Of a DNA stretch of 64,000 nt, positions 45,543 through 54,815 are shown one piece after another. Each line of letters begins with the position of its first letter. The stretch's first letter is position 1. Source of the stretch: Anaerocolumna sedimenticola (GTDB lineage: Bacteria > Bacillota > Clostridia > Lachnospirales > Lachnospiraceae); assembly GCF_009931695.1 (NCBI RefSeq), contig NZ_CP048000.1, forward strand, positions 3,613,501 through 3,677,500. Direction: 5' to 3'. The translations under genes and the position numbers were made by a program. A model generated the notes under the pieces. The model made no database searches and was not told where the DNA came from. It saw only the letters and a program-made list of their open reading frames with translations.

Positions 45543-46922
45543 ATGTACATAACAAACCAAATGAAAATAATAGCTAAGGATAAACCTTTCCTTAGCAAAA
45601 CGATTGCTATTACGATACCTATAGCCCTGCAAGGTCTTTTAAATACTATCTTAAATTTTGTAGATATTTTAATGATAGGTAAATTGGGAGAAAGCACGAT
45701 AGCAGGTGTCGGATTGGCGAATAAAGTCTTTTTTGTATTTACGCTGCTGGTTTTTGGTATCGTCAGCGGTTCAGGTGTTCTGACAGCCCAGTACTGGGGG
45801 AAGCGGGATGTAGTAAATATCAGAAAAGTTTTGGGAATCTCCCTAATTTTAGCATTAAGTGCATCAATATTATTTGTCGTACCATGTATCATTAACCCGA
45901 AATTCGTCATGGGTATTTTTACAAATAGTGAAGAGACTATAAGAATCGGGGCAGTATATCTTTCAATTGTAGTTATCAGTTATCCATTTACTGCAATAAC
46001 CAATGCATATGTATCTCTTCTTCGCGGGGTAAATCAGGTAAAAGCACCGGTTATTATAAGTATAGCATCAATTTTAGTGAATGTTATATTTAACTACATA
46101 CTTATTTTTGGTAAATTTGGCTTTCCGGAATTGGGAGTAGCAGGAGCGGCCATTGCTACATTAATGGCAAGAGTTGTGGAAAGCAGTGTTTTACTTTTCA
46201 TAGTTTATAAGAATCACGGACCGGCTGCAGCTAAACTAAAAGAGTTATTATCATTTAATCTTGAATTTATCAAAAAGTATTTTGTTACAGTATCACCTGT
46301 AATTGCGAATGAGTTTATGTGGGGATTAGGAGTTACCTTATATTCTTTAGCTTATGGAAGAATGGGGGATTCTGCGGTAGCAGCAATCACCATAACACAG
46401 ACGGTGGAGCAGATTATGCAGGTTATTTTTATGAGCCTGAGTAATGCAGCAGCGGTTATCCTTGGAAATGAGATGGGAGCTGGGCATCTTAAGGATGCAG
46501 AAAAACACGCAAAAAATCTGATTTTTATTCAATTAACGTTAACAGTATTTGTGGGAATATTCTGCTTTTTTATAAGACAGCCAATTATTAATCTCTTTGA
46601 TGTAACCGATATTGTTGCCGGGTATGTTAAATTATGCTTTTTAGTATTTATTCTATATATGCCGTTTAAAATGTTTAATACGATTAATATCGTTGGAATT
46701 TTAAGAAGCGGAGGAGATACGAAAGCCTGCTTATTCTTAGATTGTACCGGAGTTTGGTTTATCGGCATTCCAATGGCTTTTATCGGCGGACTAGTTTTGC
46801 ATTTACCAATCTATACGGTATATGCCATGGTTTTAATCGAAGAAATATATAAATTTATTCTTGGAATTAAACGTTACCGCAAGAAAAAATGGTTGAGGAA
46901 TCTTGTGGCAACTGAATATTAA
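45543..46922 (+). CDS. MATE family multidrug/toxin efflux transporter
   Basis: A 459-residue membrane protein with about 12 helices in two homologous halves, as in MATE antiporters. Opening TIAITIPIALQGLLNTILNFVDILMIGKLGESTIAGVGLANKVFF-like first helices and the matching second-half start FVTVSPVIANEFMWGLGVTLY are typical. It would export cationic compounds with Na+ or H+. Substrate unknown. It follows rpsO by 145 bases with a terminator between. Confidence 0.9.
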   Translation: MYITNQMKIIAKDKPFLSKTIAITIPIALQGLLNTILNFVDILMIGKLGESTIAGVGLANKVFFVFTLLVFGIVSGSGVLTAQYWGKRDVVNIRKVLGISLILALSASILFVVPCIINPKFVMGIFTNSEETIRIGAVYLSIVVISYPFTAITNAYVSLLRGVNQVKAPVIISIASILVNVIFNYILIFGKFGFPELGVAGAAIATLMARVVESSVLLFIVYKNHGPAAAKLKELLSFNLEFIKKYFVTVSPVIANEFMWGLGVTLYSLAYGRMGDSAVAAITITQTVEQIMQVIFMSLSNAAAVILGNEMGAGHLKDAEKHAKNLIFIQLTLTVFVGIFCFFIRQPIINLFDVTDIVAGYVKLCFLVFILYMPFKMFNTINIVGILRSGGDTKACLFLDCTGVWFIGIPMAFIGGLVLHLPIYTVYAMVLIEEIYKFILGIKRYRKKKWLRNLVATEY

Positions 46923-47036
46923 TGAAAAATTAAGTATAAATTGAGCTCAATGATATATAAAGCCGGAGATACATAATGTTACGGTAACAGTTACTTAATA
47001 GTAATTGATAAAATCATAATAAATAAAAACACAAAT

Positions 47037-47080
47037 AAAAAATGTTTCCTGCCTGAAAGCTGCAGGAAACATTTTTATTT
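47037..47080. terminator. Bidirectional terminator between MATE and FAD genes
   Basis: aaaatgtttcctgc pairs with gcaggaaacatttt (47062-47075), followed by T's on plus and A's on minus. Serves two convergent genes. Confidence 0.85.
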
Positions 47081-47086
47081 TCCGGT

Positions 47087-48487
47087 TTACTGATTCATTT
47101 TTGCTAAAATACTTCTAGCAACACTGATTCCGTTGGCAGATGCCTGCTGTAATCCTCTGGTTACGGAAGCACCGTCACCGATTGCTCTAAGTCCGTTAAT
47201 ACTTGTTTCAAAATCTTTGTTAACAACTACTTTATTGGAATAGAATTTAACTTCCACGCCATAAAGCAGTGTCTCATCACTGGCAATACCAGGAGTCACC
47301 TTATCCAAGGCAAGAATCATCTCTTTAATATCCACCATAATTCTATGAGGGAAGACTAAGGATAAATCTCCGGGTACGGCATCCTTTAAAGTGGGAATAA
47401 GATTATTTCTACAGAGCCTTTCTTCGGTTGTTCTTCTGCCTCTTTGGAAATCCCCGAATGTCTGTACGAGAATCCTGCCGTCACATAACATGTTGCTTAA
47501 TTGTGCAATGTATTTACCGTATTCAATTGGAGTTTTAAATGGTTTGGTAAAATTCTTGGAAACAAGAACAGCAAAGTTTGTATTATTTGTTTTGTATTCT
47601 TTGGATTTATAAGCATGCCCATTAACTACCGCAAGACCATTCTCATAATATTCCGTTGCTACCTCACCGGATGGATTGGAGCAGAAAGTACGTACTTTAT
47701 CATCAAAAGTTGGTGTATAATAAACTAGTTTTGCTTCATAAAGATTTTTATTTAGAAATTCCATAACCTCATCACGGACTTCAACACGAACACCAATATC
47801 AACAGTACCTACTTTTGTTTCAATTCCGTGGGAAGCGCAGATATGGCTGAACCAGTCGGAACCCTCGCGGCCGATAGCAGATACGATTTCATCTGCGTAA
47901 TAAGTAGTTCCGTCGCCGATGATGATACCTTTTGCCAGCTGATCTTCTATTATAATGTCCTGAACCATGGTGTTAAATAACATCTCAACACCGGAAGCTA
48001 ACAGATGTTCCTGCAGGCGGGTATAAATTTTATAACCCTCCTCCGTACCCAGATGTCTGATGGGACATTCGATTAATTTAAGATTAGCGTTGATGGCACG
48101 TCTTCTGATTTCATGTATTTCATTTTCTTTATCTATTCCGTATACATTGGTGTCTGCACCAAATTTAAGATAGATGTCATCCGATTCTTTTAACAGTTCA
48201 ATGGTATTTTCATAACCTAAGATGTCAGGAAGATTTCCGCCAACGTCCGGGGATAAGGAAAGTTTACCGTCTGAAAATGCACCGGCACCTGCAAAACCGG
48301 TTGTTATCGAGCAGGGTTTGCAGCCTACGCATTGTTTTGTTGTCCTTTTAGGACACATTCTTTTTTCAATTGGGCGTCCCTTTTCTACCATTAAGATTTT
48401 TAAAGCTTTATTTTCTTTTATTAATTCATAAGCACAAAAAATACCGGATGGGCCGGCTCCTATAATAATTACATCATATCTTTGCAT
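47087..48487 (-). CDS. FAD-dependent dehydrogenase-like protein (COG2509 type)
   Basis: A 466-residue flavoprotein. The dinucleotide motif YDVIIIGAGPSGIFCAYEL is at the start. Later come a CVGCKPCSITTGFAGAGAFSDGKLSL segment and LRAIGDGASVTRGLQQASANG near the end, all typical of the COG2509 FAD group. Reaction unknown. ATG 48485-48487 after AAGAGG is chosen; an upstream frame extension of 48 codons lacks family similarity. Minus strand, convergent with MATE. Confidence 0.85.
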   Translation of the reverse strand: MQRYDVIIIGAGPSGIFCAYELIKENKALKILMVEKGRPIEKRMCPKRTTKQCVGCKPCSITTGFAGAGAFSDGKLSLSPDVGGNLPDILGYENTIELLKESDDIYLKFGADTNVYGIDKENEIHEIRRRAINANLKLIECPIRHLGTEEGYKIYTRLQEHLLASGVEMLFNTMVQDIIIEDQLAKGIIIGDGTTYYADEIVSAIGREGSDWFSHICASHGIETKVGTVDIGVRVEVRDEVMEFLNKNLYEAKLVYYTPTFDDKVRTFCSNPSGEVATEYYENGLAVVNGHAYKSKEYKTNNTNFAVLVSKNFTKPFKTPIEYGKYIAQLSNMLCDGRILVQTFGDFQRGRRTTEERLCRNNLIPTLKDAVPGDLSLVFPHRIMVDIKEMILALDKVTPGIASDETLLYGVEVKFYSNKVVVNKDFETSINGLRAIGDGASVTRGLQQASANGISVARSILAKMNQ

Positions 48488-48910
48488 AGTAACCTCTTTT
48501 CTGAATATCCTATGGAAAATTAGATATTCTTTAATACTAAGTCGAAAAATTGTATTCAACTTATATACCGTCTCGTGTATATGTCTTCTGATTGCCAACG
48601 AAATTCTAACATAGATTTCATAAATATGCAAGAAAATATGAATTTCATTAAATTAACTGTCCGGGCAGCGTTAATATGAACGGAAACGGTAATGGGATCT
48701 GCATAAAATGTTATAATAATGCTAAGTTAATTGAAGCTTTTTTTACAGGAAGTAACACCACTTACATAATCGAATGTATGTCATTCAACTTTTTTACAGA
48801 AAAATATTATCATATAAGTCCGTTTTATAATTTTCAAATAAGTAATTTAAAGTTATATAAAAATGGAACAGATTGATAGAAAAATTGAAAAATTTAGTAG
48901 TAATTTTATC
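48488..48910. other. Intergenic gap between FAD gene and pnp, no gene seen
   Basis: The divergent gap contains AT-rich DNA. A 66-codon open frame at 48676-48876 has no recognisable domain and no good ribosome site. No promoter for the FAD gene was firmly identified. Confidence 0.5.
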
Positions 48911-48917
48911 ATTTTAG

Positions 48918-48926
48918 TGCTATAAT
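48918..48926 (+). promoter_or_regulatory. Extended -10 promoter of pnp
   Basis: TGCTATAAT at 48918-48926 is a good extended -10. The -35 position is poor. It gives a leader of ~175 bases. Confidence 0.6.
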
Positions 48927-48966
48927 ATACTATTAGAGGGCCTTTTTACCCTTTTCAATCAGTGAA

Positions 48967-49080
48967 TGTTGGAGATATATCCCGAGACTTCTGAAAAGGT
49001 TATCGGAATAAAAGTATTCTTTTGAACTTTTTATTAATATAGATTCGGTGAATTTTTCAGTAGTTTCGGCATCTCCAACA
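48967..49080 (+). ncRNA. Long-stem leader of pnp
   Basis: tgttggagat (48967-48976) pairs with atctccaaca (49071-49080), and ccgagacttctgaaaa (48982-48997) pairs with the strand ending ttcagtagtttcgg (49056-49069), forming a ~26-bp imperfect duplex with a ~55-base loop. In E. coli, PNPase controls its own synthesis through an RNase III-cut leader duplex; a similar design here is inference. Confidence 0.65.
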
Positions 49081-49109
49081 AAAATTATTCTTTCAAAGGA
49101 GAGCAAAAT

Positions 49110-51197
49110 ATGTACAAAAGTTTTTCCATGGAGTTAGCCGGAAGAACTCTTACCGTTGATGTAGGTAGAGTTGCGGCACAGGCAAATGGTGCTGCATTTA
49201 TGCATTATGGAGATACGGTTGTTTTATCAACAGCAACTGCATCCGATAAACCAAGAGAGGGAATTGATTTCTTCCCATTAAGTGTTGAATATGAAGAAAA
49301 ATTATACGCAGTCGGTAAAATTCCGGGAGGGTTTATTAAAAGAGAAGGAAAAGCATCCGATAATGCCATCCTGACTTCCCGTGTAATTGACAGACCAATG
49401 AGACCGTTATTCCCAAAAGATTACCGTAACGATGTAACACTCAATAACCTGGTTATGTGTGTAGATCAGGACTGCAGCCCTGAATTAACAGCTATGCTGG
49501 GTTCTGCAATTGCAACTGCAATTTCTGATATTCCTTTCGATGGACCGACTGCTTCCACCATGGTTGGTATGGTTGATGGGGAATTCGTATTTAACCCGAC
49601 AAGTTCTCAAAGAGAAAAGTCAACTTTATCATTAACTGTAGCATCTACAAGAGATAAGGTTATCATGATAGAAGCCGGAGCCAATGAATTACCGGAAGAT
49701 AAGATGATTGAAGCTATCTTTGCTGCACATGATTTAAATAAGAAAATAATCGAATTCATTGATACAATCGTAGCCGAATGTGGTAAACCAAAACATGATT
49801 ATGTAAAATGTGATACACCGGATGAGTTATGGCAGGATATGGTTTCCTTTATTACACCGGAAGCAATGGAAGAAGCAGTTTTTACTGATGTTAAGCAGGT
49901 AAGAGAAGCCAATATCAGAGAAATCAAAGATAAATTAACAGCAAGATATGAAGAAACCAATCCCGATTGGATTCCGCTTATTGATGAAGCAGTATATAAA
50001 TTCCAGAAGAAGACAGTTCGTAAGATGATTTTAAAAGACAAGAAACGTCCGGATGGAAGAGACATTACTCAAATCAGACATTTAGCAGCAGAAGTGGATA
50101 TACTTCCCAGAACTCATGGATCTGCTATGTTTACCCGTGGTCAGACTCAGGTTCTTACCATAACAACCTTAGGTGCATTAGCTGAAATTCAAAAATTAGA
50201 CGGTATTGACGAGAATGAAACTTCTAAGAGATATATGCATCATTATAATTTCCCATCCTACTCCGTTGGTGAGACGAAACCATCAAGAGGTCCGGGAAGA
50301 CGTGAAATCGGCCATGGAGCTTTAGCAGAGAGGGCATTGGTTCCGGTGCTTCCTACAGAGGAAGAATTTCCTTATGCAATCCGTACCGTATCGGAAGTTC
50401 TTGAATCCAACGGTTCTACTTCCCAGGGTAGTATCTGTGCTTCCACACTTTCCTTAATGGCAGCAGGTGTACCGATTAAGCGAATGGTAGCCGGTATTTC
50501 CGTAGGTCTTGTTACCGGGGAAACGGATGATGATTATATCATATTAACTGATATTCAAGGTTTGGAAGATTTCTTTGGTGATATGGATTTTAAGGTGGCT
50601 GGTACCCACAAGGGTATTACAGCAATTCAGATGGATATCAAGATTCATGGTTTAACCAGAGAAATTATTGAAAAAGCCATCTATAGAACGAAAGAAGCCA
50701 GAACTTATATTTTAGATGATATTATGGCTCCTTGTATTGGCGAACCTCGTCCGGAAGTTGGACCATATTCACCTAAGATTGTTCAGATCAAGATTGATCC
50801 AACTAAGATTGGTGATGTAGTTGGTCAGAGAGGCAAGACAATTAATGCAATTATTGACCAAACCGGTGTTAAGATTGATATCACGGATGATGGTGCCGTA
50901 TCTGTTTGCGGTGTAGATGCGGATAGTATTCAAAAAGCCATCAAAATAATCCAGACTATCGTTACTGATTTTGAGGAAGGTCAAATCTTTGAAGGTAAAG
51001 TCGTAAGTATTAAAGAATTTGGTGCTTTCCTTGAGTTTGCACCCGGTAAAGAAGGTATGGTTCATATTTCAAAGATATCCAAAGAAAGAATTGACCGCGT
51101 TGAAGATGTTCTTACTTTGGGTGATGTTGTTAAAGTTGTATGCCTTGGAAAAGATAAAATGGGAAGAATCAGCTTCAGTATGAAAGATGTTAAATAA
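49110..51197 (+). CDS. pnp: Polyribonucleotide nucleotidyltransferase (PNPase)
   Basis: A 695-residue protein: two RNase PH domains with a helical linker, then KH (around 553-610, VGQRGKTINAIIDQTG) and S1 (around 622-693, GKVVSIKEFGAFLEFAPGKEGMVH). The second PH core holds the catalytic PSRGPGRREIGHG and SDGPTAS-like phosphate region. It degrades RNA 3' to 5' with phosphate. AAAGGAG precedes ATG. Full length. Confidence 0.97.
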   Translation: MYKSFSMELAGRTLTVDVGRVAAQANGAAFMHYGDTVVLSTATASDKPREGIDFFPLSVEYEEKLYAVGKIPGGFIKREGKASDNAILTSRVIDRPMRPLFPKDYRNDVTLNNLVMCVDQDCSPELTAMLGSAIATAISDIPFDGPTASTMVGMVDGEFVFNPTSSQREKSTLSLTVASTRDKVIMIEAGANELPEDKMIEAIFAAHDLNKKIIEFIDTIVAECGKPKHDYVKCDTPDELWQDMVSFITPEAMEEAVFTDVKQVREANIREIKDKLTARYEETNPDWIPLIDEAVYKFQKKTVRKMILKDKKRPDGRDITQIRHLAAEVDILPRTHGSAMFTRGQTQVLTITTLGALAEIQKLDGIDENETSKRYMHHYNFPSYSVGETKPSRGPGRREIGHGALAERALVPVLPTEEEFPYAIRTVSEVLESNGSTSQGSICASTLSLMAAGVPIKRMVAGISVGLVTGETDDDYIILTDIQGLEDFFGDMDFKVAGTHKGITAIQMDIKIHGLTREIIEKAIYRTKEARTYILDDIMAPCIGEPRPEVGPYSPKIVQIKIDPTKIGDVVGQRGKTINAIIDQTGVKIDITDDGAVSVCGVDADSIQKAIKIIQTIVTDFEEGQIFEGKVVSIKEFGAFLEFAPGKEGMVHISKISKERIDRVEDVLTLGDVVKVVCLGKDKMGRISFSMKDVK

Positions 51198-51244
51198 ATA
51201 TATAGTTTAAAGATATTAGAATATAATATATTAAAAATATAATT

Positions 51245-51297
51245 GGGGTAGTTACACAATAGCTTTTTAAAATGCTGTAGTGTGACTGCCCCTTTAT
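51245..51297 (+). terminator. pnp terminator
   Basis: ggggtagttacaca (51245-51258) pairs with tgtgactgcccc (51281-51292), followed by T-rich sequence. Confidence 0.8.
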
Positions 51298-51456
51298 TAT
51301 AATACTTCAGAACTATTCACTACAGGAAGCAGATGGTTTATTTCCTCTTGACTTTCTATTTTTAAACGGGTAAAATACAGAACATAAAATAAACGAAACA
51401 AATCAAAACATAACTATTTGATAAAACATTACATAACCAGAATAACATGATCAAGC

Positions 51457-51533
51457 TACCATAAGTCTCTCAGCTTCAATGAGTACTATGGTAAGACAAA
51501 GGTGTCTAAGACAATATGTCTTAGGCATTTTTT
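51457..51533 (+). promoter_or_regulatory. Riboswitch-like attenuator upstream of modA
   Basis: taccata (51457-51463) pairs with tatggta (51487-51493) around an inner ctca/tgag hairpin. Then comes a terminator, gtctaagac (51504-51512) with gtcttaggc (51518-51526), and a T-run. The agac at 51495-51498 can instead pair with gtct at 51504-51507, so alternative folds are possible. Location before molybdate genes suggests a metal- or cofactor-linked switch; the class is not recognised. Confidence 0.5.
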
Positions 51534-51556
51534 ATTGCCGAGAAAGCAATGTGGCC

Positions 51557-51614
51557 GATCATTAAGTTTGTTGATTGTAACGTGGTAGAGCGCATAGCAA
51601 GTAGTTTAACGATC
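51557..51614 (+). repeat. Imperfect inverted repeat before modA
   Basis: gatcattaagt near 51577 and gtttaacgatc near 51606 form a partial dyad of 10-11 bases, ahead of the modA ribosome site. Possible regulator site or leader hairpin. Confidence 0.35.
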
Positions 51615-51697
51615 AAAACGATTTCATAGGATTTTCTTTAGCAGAATCATTCTCGTTTTATTATTGATTTAGTTAACAGAAAGAAAGGAGACTTTAT

Positions 51698-52554
51698 ATG
51701 AAAAAAGGTAAATATGTATTATTTCTAATTATTTGCATGTCGGTAATGTTAACAGTTGGATGCGGTAAAAATAATACCGGTCAGGTCAGCGGTACAAAAG
51801 ACAGTAATACAGCTGCTAAGGGAACTGCCGGTTCTGCGGAAAACAGTGATTCCAATGAAACAGCTCCGGTTGAAATCCTTGTAGTAGCTGCAGCAAGTTT
51901 ACAAAATTCCATGGAAGAAATCGGTGAAAATTATCAAAAGGAAAACCCTGATGTTACAGTAATCTATACATTCGGCAGTTCAGGTACATTACAGGAACAA
52001 ATAGAACAAGGCGCTCCGGTGGATGTATTTATGTCTGCGGCATTAAAGCAAATGGAAACATTGGAGAAAGAAGGATTGATATTAGATGGAACAAAAAAGA
52101 ACTGTTAGAAAATAAGTTAGTATTAATAGTTCCGAAAGACAGTAAACTTGGTATTACTAGTTTTGAGGATATATTAAAAGCACCTGTGATTGCTTTAGGA
52201 GACCCGGAAAGTGTTCCGGTCGGACAATATGCCGAAGAAGTATTTACTTCCCTGAATAACTTAGACGATGTAAAAAAACAGGCAACCTACGGAAAAGATG
52301 TAACGGAAGTATTATCCTGGGTAAGTACCGGCAACGCAGACGCAGGGGTTGTATATGCCACGGATACCAAATCCTGTGATTCAGTTACAGTCGTAGCAGA
52401 AGCACCGGAGGGAAGTACTTCTAGGGTAATATATCCGGCTGCCGTTGTAAAAGATACGAAATCAGTCGAAGCTGCAAAAGCATTTGTAGAGTATCTGACT
52501 ACGGATGAAGCGCTGGGGGTTTTTGAAAAATACGGATTTACGGCTAATAAATAA
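51698..52554 (+). pseudogene. modA: Molybdate-binding lipoprotein ModA, one frameshift
   Basis: Starts with a lipoprotein signal (MKKGKYVLFLIICMSVMLTV, then GC as the lipobox cysteine). A Ser/Thr-rich linker follows, then ModA: LVVAAASLQNSMEEI, YTFGSSGTLQEQIEQGAPVDVFMSA. The frame stops at 52106-52108. The rest, LVLIVPKDSKLG through GVFEKYGFTANK, continues in another frame to 52554. One extra A in the A-run 52093-52098 joins them, giving ~285 residues. The break coincides with an in-phase A-AAA-AAG heptamer, a known -1 slippage site, so recoding is conceivable; a sequencing contraction is more likely. Confidence 0.85.
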
Positions 52555-52560
52555 AATTAT

Positions 52561-52682
52561 CTATATCCCATGCAATTGATACAATTTCAGAGCTGAATCT
52601 TGCCCATAAGGCAACTGAAGCTATAAAATCAGTATCAATTGTATGGGATATTCGGAAAACTATATAGTTTCGCAATTACCTA
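52561..52682 (-). mobile_element. Palindromic mobile-type element, copy 4, inverted and one-armed
   Basis: Inner palindrome atatcccatgcaattgatac (52563-52582) with gtatcaattgtatgggatat (52632-52651). The asymmetric centre (gagctgaatcttgcc..ggcaactgaagct) is the reverse of copies 1-3. Only the arm tatatagtttcgcaattacc is kept. Lies between modA and modB. Confidence 0.75.
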
Positions 52683-52719
52683 TGTACTATGTATATTTTA
52701 ATAAGAAAGGAGTAAAAGA

Positions 52720-53400
52720 ATGGACTGGTCACCTTTATTGATATCACTAAAAACTGCAATGGCAGCTACTATAATCACATTTTTTCTTGGCATTTATGCT
52801 GCTAACCAGATTCTGAAATTAAGGGGCAGGATAGCGTGGTTTCTGGACGGTTTATTTACCCTTCCCCTTGTATTACCACCTACCGTGGCAGGTTTTTTTC
52901 TGCTGGTATTGTTAGGAAAACATGGTCCTGCCGGTAAACTTTTATCCTATTTTGGCATACAGGTTATCTTTCATTGGTCTGCAACGGTAGTGGCAGCGGT
53001 TGTGATTGCCTTTCCTCTCATGTACCGATCCGCAAAGGCGGCCCTCGAGCAGATTGATATAAATTTACTATTTGCAGCCAGGACCCTTGGTTTATCGGAG
53101 TGGCATATATTCTGGAAGATTGCCATACCCCTTGCTCTTCCGGGAATTCTATCCGGCGGAATACTGGCATTTGCAAGAGCTTTGGGTGAATTCGGTGCGA
53201 CTCTTATGATAGCCGGTAATATACCAAAAGTCACCCAGACGATTCCCGTTGCAATCTATATGGCAGTGCAGGGAAACAGAATGGACCGGGCTGCTGTCTG
53301 GGTTATCCTTATAGTAATCATATCCTTTACCGTTGTTTTCTTTATGAATTATCTGCCAAACAGGAAGAGAAAATACGGAACCTGGGAGGGGAAGAAATGA
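52720..53400 (+). CDS. modB: Molybdate ABC transporter permease
   Basis: A 226-residue membrane permease with about five helices. FLDGLFTLPLVLPPTVAGFFLL and ARALGEFGATLMIAGN are typical ModB motifs, the latter containing the EAA-type contact for ModC. AGAAAGGAG precedes the start. It overlaps modC by four bases. Intact while both neighbours carry frameshifts. Confidence 0.94.
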   Translation: MDWSPLLISLKTAMAATIITFFLGIYAANQILKLRGRIAWFLDGLFTLPLVLPPTVAGFFLLVLLGKHGPAGKLLSYFGIQVIFHWSATVVAAVVIAFPLMYRSAKAALEQIDINLLFAARTLGLSEWHIFWKIAIPLALPGILSGGILAFARALGEFGATLMIAGNIPKVTQTIPVAIYMAVQGNRMDRAAVWVILIVIISFTVVFFMNYLPNRKRKYGTWEGKK

Positions 53401-54433
53401 GCTTATCGGTGAATATCAGAAAAAAATTAGGGAGCTTCTCCCTGAATGTTAATATGAATATGGATAAAGAAAGAATGGGGCTTTTGGGGGCTTCCGGATG
53501 CGGTAAAAGTATGACATTAAAATGTATCGCCGGAATAGAAACACCGGATGAGGGAAGTATTATTCTAAATGGCAGAGTATTATATGATTCAAAACAGAAG
53601 ATTGATTTACGGCCTCAGGAAAGAAAAGTCGGATATCTATTTCAAAATTATGCTCTTTTTCCCAATATGACAGTGGAAGAAAATATTGGTTGCGGATTAA
53701 AGGGTACTAAAAAATATAAAAAACCCAGAGTGGATCAAATGGTAGAATTTCTGCAGTTAAAAGGTTTAGAAAAAAGATACCCCATGCAGTTATCCGGCGG
53801 GCAGCAGCAGAGAGTAGCGTTAGCGAGAATACTGGCATATGAACCGGATGTGATTTTACTGGATGAACCTTTTTCAGCATTGGATTCTTATCTTAAGGAA
53901 TATCTTTGGCGGGAACTGTTAGAGATTCTAAAAGCATATCACGTGGATACTATTATGGTATCCCATAACAGGGATGAGATTTATGGTTTATGTGACAGCA
54001 TTGCTATCATGGATACCGGAAATCTGATATTAAGCGGTAACACGAAAGACCTCTTTGATAAACCCGGTAAGCTGACTGCCGCAAGACTGACGGGATGCAA
54101 AAATATATCGAGAATAAAAAACAGTCGGAGAATACAGTGGAAGCCTTAGATTGGGGAATATTATTAAAAACAGAAGAAGTTAGTGATAATATAAGTTATA
54201 TAGGAATCCGTGCTCATGATATCAGGCCTTCTGATGATAAAACAATTGAAAATACACTGCCCTGCAATTGTATTCGTATCACTGATAGCCCTTTTGAAAA
54301 AAACCTAATTATAAACAGTAATTCCAATGAATTATGGTGGAAAATCAGTAAATCCTATTGGATTAATACACTAAATGAGAAATTACCTGATTATATAAGG
54401 CTTCCCAAGGAGCATTTGATGTTACTGGAATAA
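53397..54433 (+). pseudogene. modC: Molybdate ABC transporter ATPase ModC, one frameshift
   Basis: ATPase domain intact: Walker A GASGCGKS, signature LSGGQQQR, Walker B VILLDEPFSALD, and switch His in MVSHNRDE. After about residue 240 the frame is broken at ATAAAAAAC near 54112-54120; one extra A continues the reading into a TOBE-like tail (ALDWGILLKTEEVS, IGIRAHDIRP) ending at 54433. Restored length is about 345 residues, normal for ModC. The site is an in-phase A-AAA-AAC heptamer. Confidence 0.85.
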
Positions 54434-54544
54434 GAACTTTTTGTTTAAAATTAAAGTGTTAAATTATGTATGCATAAGCGTTTAATTGCGCTGTTCGTTG
54501 GAATAGCAGAGCTGGATAAACATGATAGTTCTAATACTTAAATA

Positions 54545-54590
54545 AACCGGTTGAATTAGATGAGATACACATCTTTTCAACCGGTTTTTT
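54545..54590 (+). terminator. mod operon terminator
   Basis: aaaccggttgaa pairs with ttcaaccggttt followed by a T-run. The rest of the 54434-54815 gap is AT-rich with no gene or clear promoter. Confidence 0.88.
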
Positions 54591-54815
54591 CTGTTACTGC
54601 CAAGGCATATAAACGAGTAAAAAAGCATAGCAATAAAGGAGATTAATAAAGTCTTAAAACTTCATTAGAATTTACCGAAAGATGGAAAAATAAATATTTT
54701 AGTGTTAAAATAAAAATATTAGTATCAAAACAAAAGGTATCTAATAGTAGTAAAGAAAAGTTTCTTTTATACATAGAAAGAAATATCATTAAAAATATCA
54801 AGTTGGGAGTCAGGG

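Noticed and set aside
48676-48876. 66-codon open frame upstream of pnp
   Set aside because: No domain, poor start context, AT-rich random-looking composition.
51457-51533. Moco riboswitch
   Set aside because: Context fits, but I could not match the conserved core, so only a generic attenuator is called.
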